Shown here: one piece after another, positions 42,082 through 50,409 of the stretch
How positions within the stretch are numbered: the first letter of the stretch is position 1
Layout of the letters: each line of letters begins with the position of its first letter
The notes under the pieces: generated by a model
What the model was told of the DNA's origin: nothing
What the model saw: the letters and a program-made list of their open reading frames with translations, nothing else
Databases searched by the model: none
Made by a program: the position numbers and the translations under genes
Assembly (NCBI GenBank): GCA_018240525.1
Contig: JAFEFN010000017.1
Coordinates: 62,001-126,000 of the forward strand
DNA: 64,000 bases
Origin: Pseudomonadota bacterium
Lineage (GTDB): Bacteria; Pseudomonadota; Gammaproteobacteria; Steroidobacterales; Steroidobacteraceae
Reading direction: 5' to 3'

Positions 42082-42854
42082 ACGAACTTGCCGAGTTGCA
42101 GGGCGCTTTCCAGGACTACCTGATCAGCGGCGGGGGGGCGATCCACCGCCGCGTCCTCGGCACCGCACAGGTTCCGGCCGAGATCCGCTTGGGCATCTAT
42201 GCCGGAGCGTACGCCAGCCGCCTGGCGGAAGCCCTGGGCGCGAATTTCCCCGCCATGCTGCGGCTGATGGGCGAGGAGGATTTCAACGCCCTGGCACGTG
42301 CCTATGTCGCAGCGCATGCCTCCACGTTCTTTTCCATCCGTCACTACGGCGACCGCCTCGCCGCATTCCTCGCCAGCGACCCGGCCTACGGCGAGGCCCC
42401 GGTGCTCGCCGAGCTGGCGCGCTGGGAATGGTGCGTTGGCCTCACCTTCGATGCCGCCGATGCCACACCGCTCACGCACGAGGTGCTCGCTCAAGTGCAC
42501 CCCCAGCAGTGGGCGCAGCTGCGCTTGCGCTGGCACCCGAGCGTGCAACGCCTCGACCTGCACTGGAATGCGCCCCAGATCTGGCAGGCGGTGACCGAGG
42601 AGTCCGAAGTACCGCCCGTTGCCTTCAGCCAGCAGGCGCAGCCGTGGCTGCTGTGGCGCCAGGGACTCACCACCTACTTCCGCTCGCTACCCGGCACGGA
42701 AGCCGCGGTGCTGGACGCGGGGCGCCAGGGCGGGTCCTTCGGTGAGCTGTGCACGCTGCTGTGCGCGGAGGTGGGGGATGCCGCGGCGCCCTTGCAGGCA
42801 GCGACCCTGCTGCGCAGCTGGGTTGCCGCGGGGCTCATCACCGACGCCGACTGA
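42078..42854 (+). CDS. bufC: DUF2063 partner protein of the bufferin MNIO
   Basis: A 258-residue protein with the N-terminal DUF2063 domain (LQGAFQDYLISGG, LGIYAGAYASRLAEALGANFP, AAHASTFFSIRHYG). These proteins bind the precursor and present it to the MNIO enzyme. The C-terminal half is less conserved (WLLWRQGLTTYFRSLP). The GTG start overlaps the bufB stop by 4 bp. It ends the operon; a separate promoter-like element lies before the next gene. Confidence 0.9.
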   Translation: MNELAELQGAFQDYLISGGGAIHRRVLGTAQVPAEIRLGIYAGAYASRLAEALGANFPAMLRLMGEEDFNALARAYVAAHASTFFSIRHYGDRLAAFLASDPAYGEAPVLAELARWEWCVGLTFDAADATPLTHEVLAQVHPQQWAQLRLRWHPSVQRLDLHWNAPQIWQAVTEESEVPPVAFSQQAQPWLLWRQGLTTYFRSLPGTEAAVLDAGRQGGSFGELCTLLCAEVGDAAAPLQAATLLRSWVAAGLITDAD

Positions 42855-42889
42855 AGCTCGCCCGGCGGACGCCCGCGCAGCAGCCAGCG

Positions 42890-42895
42890 TACAAT
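42890..42895 (+). promoter_or_regulatory. Candidate -10 element of the cbs-cgl operon
   Basis: TACAAT within GCGTACAATCGCG, identical over 13 bp to the element before the bufferin gene. It lies about 30 bp upstream of the cbs ATG. The -35 is weak. Confidence 0.4.
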
Positions 42896-42925
42896 CGCGG
42901 CGCAGCTCTCCGCAGAAGAAACACG

Positions 42926-44299
42926 ATGACGCCTCCCACCTACGCCAACGTCCTGGAGATGATCGGCAATACGCCGCTCATGGCCGTGCGGCACCTGGAC
43001 ACGGGCCCCTGCAAGCTGTTCCTGAAGCTCGAGAACCAGAATCCCGGCGGCTCGATCAAAGACCGCGTCGGCCTCTACCTGATCCAGGCGGCCGAGCGCT
43101 CCGGCCAGCTCGCCCCGGGCGGCACGCTGGTGGAGGCAACCGCGGGCAACACCGGGCTCGGGCTTGCGCTGGTGGCGGCGCAGAAAGGTTACCGCCTGCT
43201 GCTGGTGATTCCCGACAAGATGAGCCAGGAGAAGATCTTCCACCTCCGGGCCATGGGCGCGCAGGTGGTGATGACGCGCTCGGACGTGAGCAAGGGCCAC
43301 CCGGAGTACTACCGCGACACCGCCGAACGGCTGGCGCGTGAGATCCCGGGTGCCTACTTCGTCAACCAGTTCGGTAACCCGGCCAATGCCCAGGCGCACG
43401 AGGAGACCACCGCCCCGGAGATCTGGGAGCAGATGGGCCACGAGCTGGACGCCGTCGTGTGCGGGGCGGGCACCGGCGGCACGCTCGCCGGTCTCAGCCA
43501 CTACTTCGCGCGCACCGCGCCCGCGGTGCAGCTGCTGCTCGCCGACCCGGCCGGCTCGGGCCTGGCCACCTACGCCACCACCGGGAAGCTGCCCGAGAAG
43601 ATGACGCCCTGGCTGGTCGAGGGCATCGGCGGCGACTCGGTGCCGCCGATCGGGGATTTTTCCCGGGTCAGCGGCACCTACACCATCGCCGACGCGGAGG
43701 CCTTCCGCACCTGCCGTGAGCTGCTGAGCCGCGAGGGCATCATCGCCGGCACGTCCACCGGCACGCTGCTGGCAGCAGCCTTGCGCTACTGCCGGGCGCA
43801 GCAGGAGCCGAAGCGCGTCGTGACCTTCGTCTGCGACAGCGGCAACAAGTACCTGTCCAAGGTCTACAACGACTACTGGATGCTGGACCAGGGCTTCATC
43901 GAGCGGGAGCGCCTGGGCGACCTGCGCGACCTGATACCGCGGCGCCACAGCGAGCGCGCGGCGATCACGGTCAACTCCACCGAGACGGTCATGGCGGCCT
44001 ACCGACGCATGAAGCTCTACGATGTCTCGCAGGTACCGGTGCTGCAGGACGGGCGCATCGTCGGCATCGTCGACGAGGAAGACATCCTTCTGGAGGTGAT
44101 CGCCAACCCGCAGCTGTTCAGCGAGCCGGTAACCCAGGCGATGACCAGCCACCTGGTGACCGTCGCCGCCGATGCCCCGGTGTCGCAGCTGATGGAGATC
44201 TTCCGGCGCGGCATGGTCGCCATCGTCATGCACAACAACGAGTTCCAGGGACTGATCACACGCATCGACCTGCTCAACTGGTTGCGCAGCCGGCAATGA
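42926..44299 (+). CDS. cbs: Cystathionine beta-synthase with CBS domain pair
   Basis: A 457-residue PLP enzyme condensing homocysteine and serine to cystathionine. PLP Lys45 is in GGSIKDRVGL, the substrate loop is ATAGNTGLGLALVA, and the phosphate loop is GAGTGGTLAG. Residues about 335-457 form two CBS modules (TVNSTETVMAAYRRMKLYDV and TVAADAPVSQLMEIFRRGMV), which cysteine synthases lack. There is no N-terminal haem domain. It is followed after 40 bp by a cystathionine lyase gene, forming a reverse transsulfuration unit. Confidence 0.94.
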   Translation: MTPPTYANVLEMIGNTPLMAVRHLDTGPCKLFLKLENQNPGGSIKDRVGLYLIQAAERSGQLAPGGTLVEATAGNTGLGLALVAAQKGYRLLLVIPDKMSQEKIFHLRAMGAQVVMTRSDVSKGHPEYYRDTAERLAREIPGAYFVNQFGNPANAQAHEETTAPEIWEQMGHELDAVVCGAGTGGTLAGLSHYFARTAPAVQLLLADPAGSGLATYATTGKLPEKMTPWLVEGIGGDSVPPIGDFSRVSGTYTIADAEAFRTCRELLSREGIIAGTSTGTLLAAALRYCRAQQEPKRVVTFVCDSGNKYLSKVYNDYWMLDQGFIERERLGDLRDLIPRRHSERAAITVNSTETVMAAYRRMKLYDVSQVPVLQDGRIVGIVDEEDILLEVIANPQLFSEPVTQAMTSHLVTVAADAPVSQLMEIFRRGMVAIVMHNNEFQGLITRIDLLNWLRSRQ

Positions 44300-44339
44300 C
44301 TGGCCGCCCGACTTTCACCCACGCAGAGGTTCATTTCGC

Positions 44340-45506
44340 ATGACTGACCAGACAGGCGGCCAGCGCTTCGCCACGCGCGTCATCCACGGCGGGCAGCGCC
44401 CGGATCCGCTCACCGGCGCGGTCATGCCGCCGATCTACGCCACCTCCACCTACGTGCAGTCCAGCCCCGGCGTCCACAAAGGCTACGAGTACTCGCGCAC
44501 CCACAACCCGACGCGCGATGCCCTGCAGGCGTCGCTCGCCAACCTGGAGGGCGGGTCGGCCGCCTTCGCCTTCGCCTCGGGCATGGCAGCCACCGCGACA
44601 CTGCTCGAGCTGCTGGACGCCGGCTCGCACATCATCGCCATGAACGACCTGTATGGCGGCAGCTACCGCCTGCTGGAGAACGTGCGCAAGCGCAGCGCCG
44701 GCCACACGGTCTCCTTCGTGGACCTGTCGGACCTGTCCGCGCTCGAGGCGGCCTTTCGCCCGGAGACGCGGATGCTGTGGGTCGAGACGCCCACCAACCC
44801 GCTGCTGAAGCTCGTCGACCTGAGCGCCGCGGCCGCCCTGGCGCGCAGCCGCGGCATCCTCTGCGTGTGCGACAACACCTTCGCCACCCCCTACATCCAG
44901 CGCCCGCTCGAACATGGCTTCGATGTGGTCATGCACTCGACCACCAAGTACCTCAACGGGCATTCCGATGCCATCGGGGGTGCAGCCGTGGTGCGCGAAG
45001 ACGCGGCGCTCAGCGAACGCCTGGCTTACCTGCAGAATGCGCTTGGCGCGGTGCCGGGCCCGTTTGACTCGTTCCTGACCCTGCGTGGCATCAAGACGCT
45101 GGCGCTGCGCATGGAGCGGCACTGCGCCAATGGCCTGGCCGTGGCACGCTTCCTCGAGCAGCACCCGGCCGTGGAGCGCGTGCACTACCCCGGCCTTGCC
45201 AGCCACCCGCAGCACGCCCTGGCGCAGCGGCAGATGGTCGGCGGCTACGGCGGCATCGTGACCGCGGTGCTGCACGGCGGCCTTCCGGCGGCGAAACGCG
45301 CGCTCGAGCGCTGCCATCTGTTCTCGCTCGCCGAGAGCCTCGGCGGGGTCGAGAGCCTGATCGAGCATCCGGCGATCATGACCCACGCCTCGCTGCCCCC
45401 CTCGATGCGGGCGGCGCTCGGCATCAGCGACGGCTTGATCCGACTCTCGGTGGGCGTCGAGGACATCGCCGACCTGCTCGCCGAGCTCGCAGAGGCGCTC
45501 GGCTGA
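44340..45506 (+). CDS. Cystathionine gamma-lyase-type PLP enzyme
   Basis: A 388-residue Cys/Met-metabolism PLP enzyme. PLP Lys203 lies in HSTTKYLNGHSD; other blocks are YEYSRTHNPTRDALQ, ASGMAATATLLELL and VETPTNPLLKLVDL. The end SLGGVESLIEHPAIMTHAS is typical of gamma-family members. Cystathionine gamma-synthase (metB) and beta-lyase have the same fold, but the preceding cystathionine beta-synthase favours cleavage of cystathionine to cysteine. It ends 22 bp before a convergent gene. Confidence 0.88.
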   Translation: MTDQTGGQRFATRVIHGGQRPDPLTGAVMPPIYATSTYVQSSPGVHKGYEYSRTHNPTRDALQASLANLEGGSAAFAFASGMAATATLLELLDAGSHIIAMNDLYGGSYRLLENVRKRSAGHTVSFVDLSDLSALEAAFRPETRMLWVETPTNPLLKLVDLSAAAALARSRGILCVCDNTFATPYIQRPLEHGFDVVMHSTTKYLNGHSDAIGGAAVVREDAALSERLAYLQNALGAVPGPFDSFLTLRGIKTLALRMERHCANGLAVARFLEQHPAVERVHYPGLASHPQHALAQRQMVGGYGGIVTAVLHGGLPAAKRALERCHLFSLAESLGGVESLIEHPAIMTHASLPPSMRAALGISDGLIRLSVGVEDIADLLAELAEALG

Positions 45507-45528
45507 GAAGGTCCGTCAAGCGCGCCAG

Positions 45529-46638
45529 TCAGGGCAATCCGGCGGCGCTGGTGAGGTAGACCGCGAAAGTACCGAGCCAGTGGCCACCCTCGTAGTGCTC
45601 GCCGGTGACCGCGGGTAGCGCGGCGGCGCGGTGCGCCGCGGCGGCCGCGTCCAGGGCGGCGCGCCGTGCATCCGCTCGCGGCAGTGCGGCGGCGATGCCC
45701 TCCAGCATCCACGCGCGGCTCAGGTTCAGGCCGTCGATGTGCGCCAGCTTCGGGTCGGCACGGTCGGTGACCACCCCCGGGGTGAGCCAGGCAGAGCCCG
45801 CGCTGCGGGGTATCTGCGGCAGGAAGGTCCCGAGCCAGCGCGCGAACTCTGCCTGCCCGAGCACGCGGCGCATGAAGTCCGCCTCGGCAAGGCACGGCGA
45901 CAGGAAGTCCTCGCCGGACGGCTCGTATGCGAGCGGGCAGTTGCGGTCCGCCCGGTAGAAACGCGCCGCCGCATCGCGCAGCGCGGCCCGCATCGGCTCA
46001 TCGCCCGCCGCGAGCGCCCAGTCCCAGGTGAGCCCGAACGAGAAGGCCGTCTGGTCGTGCTCCCCGATGCGGATCGGGTAGTGCAGCCTGGGCAGCCAGC
46101 TGCCGATGCGCGCGGCGGCCTCGCTCTCGAGCGGTTGCAGTACCGCAGCCCAGGCGCGCGCGTCCGGGTCATCCCAGGACCGCAGCTCCGCGGCGAGCCT
46201 CAGCAGCCACGCCAGCCCGTACGGGCGCTCGAAGTTCGCGCGCCCGGCGCCGCGCAGGTAGGCGACCTCGCCGGCGATGTTCTGCGCCGTGAAGGTCTGC
46301 GCCAGCTCGCGGCGCGCCTGCGCGGCAAAGGGCGCCTGCGGGAACAGGCGCAGCAGGCGCACCAGCAGCCAGTGGCCGTGCACGTCGGAATGCCAGTCGA
46401 AGCAGCCGTAGAAGGCCGGCGTGAGCTCGCGCGGCGGGTGCACGTCGGCATCGCCCGCGAGGGTGTGCGAGATGTGATTCGGGTACTCCTGGTGCAGGCA
46501 CTTCAGCGCCAGCGCCGCAAATCGCTGCGCCGCCTCGGCACTCAGGGCGGGCGCGGGCGGCGGCGGCGCAGCGGCGGCCAGCAGCGGCACGAGCAGGAGG
46601 GCGGCCGGTGCGATGCGGATTCTTTTCATGGGACGCAT
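45529..46638 (-). CDS. DUF2891 secreted protein
   Basis: A 369-residue protein with a signal peptide (residues 1-23, IAPAALLLVPLLAAAAPP) and an all-helical DUF2891 body. Recognisable segments are YPNHISHTL, FYGCFDWHSDVHGHW and the closing EHYEGGHWLGTFAVYLTS. The conserved His/Trp/Asp pattern resembles a glycoside-binding helical barrel, but no activity is known. GAGG precedes the start at 46638. It is divergent from the next gene with only 15 bp between starts. Confidence 0.85.
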   Translation of the reverse strand: MRPMKRIRIAPAALLLVPLLAAAAPPPPAPALSAEAAQRFAALALKCLHQEYPNHISHTLAGDADVHPPRELTPAFYGCFDWHSDVHGHWLLVRLLRLFPQAPFAAQARRELAQTFTAQNIAGEVAYLRGAGRANFERPYGLAWLLRLAAELRSWDDPDARAWAAVLQPLESEAAARIGSWLPRLHYPIRIGEHDQTAFSFGLTWDWALAAGDEPMRAALRDAAARFYRADRNCPLAYEPSGEDFLSPCLAEADFMRRVLGQAEFARWLGTFLPQIPRSAGSAWLTPGVVTDRADPKLAHIDGLNLSRAWMLEGIAAALPRADARRAALDAAAAAHRAAALPAVTGEHYEGGHWLGTFAVYLTSAAGLP

Positions 46639-46653
46639 GTTAACCTCGCGTTC

Positions 46654-47355
46654 GTGGCCGAGTCCTTGCCCGTCGTCCTGATCCCCGGCTTGCTGTGCTC
46701 CGCGCGCCTGTATGCGTCGCAGATCCCGGCGCTGTGGAGCACGGGCCCCGTGATGGTGGCCGAGCACACCCGTGATGACAGCATGGCCGGCATCGCCCGC
46801 CGCATCCTCGCCACTGCGCCGCCGCGCTTTGCGCTGGTCGGCCTGTCGATGGGCGGCTACATCTCGTTCGAGCTGCTGCGCCAGGCGCCGCAGCGGGTGG
46901 TGCGCCTGGCGCTGCTGGACACGGCCGCGCGGCCGGACACCGCCGAAGCCACCGCCGGCCGCCGCACGCAGATGGCGCTGGCCAGCAACGGGCGCTTCGA
47001 GGAGGTCATCGACGCGCTGTACCCGCGCCTCGTGCACGCCTCGCGCGGCGAGGACGACGCGCTGCGCGAGCTCAACCGGCAGATGGGGCGCGAGACCGGC
47101 GTCTCGGGCTACCTGAACCAGCAGGCCGCCAACATCGCGCGCCCGGACTCGCGGCCGACGCTGGCGGCCATCCGCTGCCCGACATTGGTGCTGGTGGGCG
47201 ACGCCGACCAGCTCACCCCTCCGGACCGCGCCGAGGAGATCGCCAATGGCGTCCGCGGTGCGAAGCTGCTCGTCGTGCCCCGCTGCGGACACCTTTCGAC
47301 GCTCGAGCAGCCCGAGGCGGTCACCGCAGCGCTGCTGCGCCTGCTGCAGGACTGA
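46654..47355 (+). CDS. Alpha/beta-fold hydrolase
   Basis: A 233-residue cytoplasmic hydrolase with VVLIPGLLCSARLY (oxyanion region), nucleophile elbow GLSMGGYISFELL (catalytic Ser), acid in VGDADQLTPP and the His in RCGHLSTLEQP. The triad is complete, in contrast to the defective homologue at 17.4 kb. The only suitable start is a GTG with no Shine-Dalgarno, 15 bp from the divergent DUF2891 start; a leaderless transcript is possible. The substrate is unknown (esterase or C-C hydrolase). Confidence 0.86.
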   Translation: MAESLPVVLIPGLLCSARLYASQIPALWSTGPVMVAEHTRDDSMAGIARRILATAPPRFALVGLSMGGYISFELLRQAPQRVVRLALLDTAARPDTAEATAGRRTQMALASNGRFEEVIDALYPRLVHASRGEDDALRELNRQMGRETGVSGYLNQQAANIARPDSRPTLAAIRCPTLVLVGDADQLTPPDRAEEIANGVRGAKLLVVPRCGHLSTLEQPEAVTAALLRLLQD

Positions 47356-47365
47356 AGGTCCTGCC

Positions 47366-47926
47366 GTGGCGCACCCTGCAGCACCCGGCTCGATGCTGGC
47401 TCACCCGCAGACGCCCGCCCACGGGATCGCGCGGATCGGTGCCACGGCGCGCTTGCTGCGGCCCGCGGTGCTGTGCTGCGAGTACGCGTTGCATGCTGAC
47501 CTGGCCCAGGTGCGCATGCCCGCTGCGCGCGGGCAGTCGCCCGCGGATGGCCTGTGGCGGCACACCTGCTTCGAGGCCTTTGTCGCGGCCCCCGATGCCG
47601 GCGGATACTACGAGTTCAATTTCTCGCCGGCGGGCGACTGGGCCGCCTACCGCTTCGCCGCGTATCGCGCGCAGATGTGCCCCGCGGCGATCGCATCCCC
47701 GCCGCGCATGCAGTCATCCCGCGATGCCGGGCAGCTCACCCTCACTGCCACCTTTGATATCGGCACCCTCGAGGGGATCGACCGTGCGCCGCGGCTGCGG
47801 CTCGCGCTCGCGGCGGTGATCGAGGACGCGGGCGGCGGGCTGTCCTACTGGGCGCTGCATCATCCCCCCGGCAAACCGGACTTCCATCACCCCGATGGCT
47901 TCGTAGTGGAGCTGAGCGCACCATGA
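47366..47926 (+). CDS. DOMON-like domain protein
   Basis: A 186-residue protein with a predominantly beta structure of the DOMON-like type (GLWRHTCFEAFV, YYEFNFSPAGDWAAYRF). It ends in SYWALHHPPGKPDFHHPDGF, a conserved close. No signal peptide was seen. The GTG at 47366 has GAAGG upstream; an ATG at 47393 would remove nine residues. It sits 10 bp behind the hydrolase gene and overlaps the NamZ-like gene by 4 bp (ATGA). Related families bind haem or sugars; the ligand here is unknown. Confidence 0.78.
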   Translation: MAHPAAPGSMLAHPQTPAHGIARIGATARLLRPAVLCCEYALHADLAQVRMPAARGQSPADGLWRHTCFEAFVAAPDAGGYYEFNFSPAGDWAAYRFAAYRAQMCPAAIASPPRMQSSRDAGQLTLTATFDIGTLEGIDRAPRLRLALAAVIEDAGGGLSYWALHHPPGKPDFHHPDGFVVELSAP

Positions 47927-49125
47927 ACTTCGGCATCGACCGCCTGCTCGCCGAGCCGCAGCTGCGCAAGCCGCTGGCGGGCCGGCGCGTGGCCCTGCTG
48001 GCGCATCCCGCCTCGGTCACGCGCGACCTCACCCACTCACTCGATGCGCTCGTCGGCCTCGGCGACCTGCGCGTGAGCGCCGCCGTCGGGCCGCAACACG
48101 GGCTGCGCGGCGACAAGCAGGACAACATGGTGGAGTCGCCGGACTTCGTTGACCCGCTGCACGGCATTCCGGTGTTCAGCCTGTACGGCAAGGTGCGCCG
48201 GCCGACCGCCGAGATGCTCGACGCCAGCGACGTGTGGCTGGTCGACCTGCAGGACCTGGGCTGCCGCATCTACACCTTCATCACGACGCTGCGCTACGTG
48301 ATCGAGGCGGCGGCCCGCCACCACAAGAGCGTGTGGGTACTGGACCGCCCGAACCCGGTCGGCCGCCCCATCGAGGGGCTAGCACTGCGGGCCGGCTGGG
48401 AGAGCTTCGTAGGCGCCGGTCCACTGCCGATGCGGCACGGACTCACCCTGGGTGAGCTGGCGCGCTGGTTCGTCAGCACGCTGCACCTGGACGTGGACTG
48501 CCAGGTGGTGCCGATGAGCGGCTGGGCGCCGCTGGCGGCGCCGGGGCACGGCTGGCCATTGGGCGATCGCACCTGGGTGAACCCAAGTCCCAACGCGCCG
48601 AACCTGTGGATGGCGCGCTGCTACCCCGGCTCGGTCATGCTCGAGGGCACGACGCTCTCGGAAGGGCGCGGCACGACGCGGCCCCTCGAGCTGCTCGGCG
48701 CACCGGACCTAGACGTCACGGCGCTGCTGCGGCAGATGCAGTCGCTCGCGCCGCAATGGCTGCGCGGGTGCAGGCTGCGTCCGTGCTGGTTCGAGCCCAC
48801 CTTCCACAAGCACGCCGGCAAGCTGTGTGCCGGGTTCCAGGTGCATGTCGAGGATCCCGCCTACTACGACCATGAGGCCTTCCGGCCGTGGCGGTTGTTT
48901 GCGCTGGCCTTCAAGGCACTGCGCCGGCTGCGTCCCGACTACCCGCTGTGGCGTGACTTCCCCTACGAGTACGAGCAGCGCCTGGCGATCGACGTCATCA
49001 ACGGGAGCGAGCTGCTGCGCCAGTGGGTCGATGACCCGGCGGCGACGCCGGCGGACCTCGATGCGCTGGCCAGCACCGACGAGGCGGCGTGGCGCAGCGC
49101 TCGCCAGGCCTCACTCCTTTACTGA
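47923..49125 (+). CDS. DUF1343/NamZ-like exo-beta-N-acetylmuramidase
   Basis: A 400-residue protein of the DUF1343 family, which includes the NamZ exo-N-acetylmuramidase. Motifs are VALLAHPASVTRDLTHS, GPQHGLRGDKQDNM, VDLQDLGCRIYTFITT, VLDRPNPVGR, MRHGLTLGELA and LEGTTLSEGRGTTRP. No signal peptide is present, so it should act in the cytoplasm, for example in recycling of imported cell-wall sugars. It is translationally coupled to the DOMON-like gene and its last 15 bp overlap the convergent regulator gene. Confidence 0.9.
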   Translation: MNFGIDRLLAEPQLRKPLAGRRVALLAHPASVTRDLTHSLDALVGLGDLRVSAAVGPQHGLRGDKQDNMVESPDFVDPLHGIPVFSLYGKVRRPTAEMLDASDVWLVDLQDLGCRIYTFITTLRYVIEAAARHHKSVWVLDRPNPVGRPIEGLALRAGWESFVGAGPLPMRHGLTLGELARWFVSTLHLDVDCQVVPMSGWAPLAAPGHGWPLGDRTWVNPSPNAPNLWMARCYPGSVMLEGTTLSEGRGTTRPLELLGAPDLDVTALLRQMQSLAPQWLRGCRLRPCWFEPTFHKHAGKLCAGFQVHVEDPAYYDHEAFRPWRLFALAFKALRRLRPDYPLWRDFPYEYEQRLAIDVINGSELLRQWVDDPAATPADLDALASTDEAAWRSARQASLLY

Positions 49126-49887
49126 GCGCACTGCCCCAACCGGTGCCGGCGCTTCGCCCTCGCGGCGGAACGGCGCGAAGCCCGAGTATTCCCACGGCCG
49201 CATGGCCAGGACGAACGCCGCGCCGCGCCGCTGCTGCGGCGGGGAGCGGTCGCGCTCGATCAGTTCCATGCATTCGCGCGCGGTGCGCTGCAGCACTCGC
49301 TTGATCTGCGCCAGCACGGTCGTGGAGGTCGGTGCGCCATGGAAGATGAACTCCTCCTGTGCCCCGGAGAAGCGGGTCGACATGAATTCGCGCAGCAGCC
49401 GGCCGTTGATGTAGCGCTGCACCGGGCCGCCCGGCCGCCAGCTGAAGTAGCGGCTTACCAGCAGCCGCGTGCGATTGAACGGCTGCAGCTCGATGACCTT
49501 CAGCTGATCGAGCTTGATCAGGCAGCCGAGGACCTCGGCCTCCGTCAGGCGGTAATCGCGCACGATCTGCTCGAATTGCATCCGGTTGAGCACCAGCCAG
49601 GTGACGAACAGCAGGCGCGGGTCGGACACGATCTCCCGCTCCTGCGTGAGCGTCAGCTGGCCGCCGGGGATGGCGTGCTCCTCCGCGCGCTCGAGGATCT
49701 CGCGCAGCGAGATCCCGGCCAGCTCGCAGACCGCATCCACCCGCGCCAGCGACAGGTCGCCGCTGGAGAACAGCCGTTTCACCGAGGCCAGGCTCAGCCT
49801 GAGGGTCCGGGCGACGTCGGCATAGGTGAGCCCACGCTCCTTCAGCGCCCGCTTGAGCTCCCGGACGATCGCTACCCGTTCGGCCAC
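49111..49887 (-). CDS. XRE-family transcriptional regulator
   Basis: A 258-residue protein with an N-terminal helix-turn-helix of the XRE/Cro type (LKERGLTYADVARTLRLSLASVKRLFSSG, here residues about 14-42). The remaining 200 residues form an alpha-beta body with LTEAEVLGCLIKLDQLKVIEL, resembling a second winged-helix-like element. The start is GTG with AGG seven bases upstream. It is divergent from a small lipoprotein gene, and the 144-bp gap contains a perfect palindrome that may be its operator. The effector is unknown. Confidence 0.85.
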   Translation of the reverse strand: MAERVAIVRELKRALKERGLTYADVARTLRLSLASVKRLFSSGDLSLARVDAVCELAGISLREILERAEEHAIPGGQLTLTQEREIVSDPRLLFVTWLVLNRMQFEQIVRDYRLTEAEVLGCLIKLDQLKVIELQPFNRTRLLVSRYFSWRPGGPVQRYINGRLLREFMSTRFSGAQEEFIFHGAPTSTTVLAQIKRVLQRTARECMELIERDRSPPQQRRGAAFVLAMRPWEYSGFAPFRREGEAPAPVGAVRSVKE

Positions 49888-49934
49888 CGTAAACCTGCTC
49901 GAAAGTCACAAAAGTACTACAGGATAATACTCTA

Positions 49935-49953
49935 GGTCGCTTATATAGCGACC
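49935..49953. promoter_or_regulatory. Palindromic operator candidate between divergent genes
   Basis: GGTCGCTTATATAGCGACC has perfect 7-bp arms around TATAT, and flanking CTA/TAG extend it with a one-base bulge. It lies between the XRE regulator and the small lipoprotein, where a regulator could control both directions. Confidence 0.5.
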
Positions 49954-50031
49954 CTAGCGAAGAAAGTGGCCTGTCGAAAGACCTACTCGCATAGTCCCGG
50001 GAACCAACGACACGCCCGGGAGATACGACAT
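49954..50031 (+). ncRNA. Structured 5' leader candidate
   Basis: If transcription starts after the TATATA of the palindrome, the leader holds a GTC-GAAA-GAC tetraloop hairpin and a second hairpin formed by two copies of CCCGGG around 13 nt, directly before GGGAG and the ATG. The second stem includes the bases of the Shine-Dalgarno. It does not match a riboswitch class I know. Confidence 0.3.
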
Positions 50032-50409
50032 ATGCGGCCCCGTCTTTGCGTCCTGATCGTGACCATGGCGCTGATCCTGAGCGGATGCGAAGTCCCCTGT
50101 CCGGGGTGCGGGACGCCGCGCGAGCACCACGCTTCCTCCAGCCTGGGCGACTGCCTGTACCCGGCGGCGGAGCAGCTGGTGAAGAAGGACGGCAGCCAGG
50201 GTGGGTCGGGCGCGTTTTCGTGGGCCTGGCTGCTGGCCCTGCTGCCGCTGCTGGTCTGGCAGGGGCGCCGGCGTGGTGCCGGCGCTAGTGCGCCGGAGGC
50301 TGCCGCAGTGCGCGATCCATCAGCACGATCAGGAATGCGCCGGCCGCGTACAGTGCGAACCGCACCGGCCATGCCGATGCGAGCGCCGCGACTGTCTGGG
50401 CGACGCTGA
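50032..50409 (+). CDS. Small lipoprotein with C-terminal membrane anchor
   Basis: A 125-residue protein beginning with a lipoprotein signal (LILSGC, Cys21), a Cys-rich start (CEVPCPGCG) and a short middle (GDCLYPAAEQLVKKDGS). A Gly-Ser stretch, a hydrophobic helix (FSWAWLLALLPLLVWQG) and RRR follow, resembling a GlyGly-CTERM-like tail. The final 42 residues are Arg/Ala-rich and lie opposite the convergent DoxX-like gene over 125 bp, so the true end may be earlier (for instance a frameshift near 50280). No function was recognised. Confidence 0.55.
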   Translation: MRPRLCVLIVTMALILSGCEVPCPGCGTPREHHASSSLGDCLYPAAEQLVKKDGSQGGSGAFSWAWLLALLPLLVWQGRRRGAGASAPEAAAVRDPSARSGMRRPRTVRTAPAMPMRAPRLSGRR

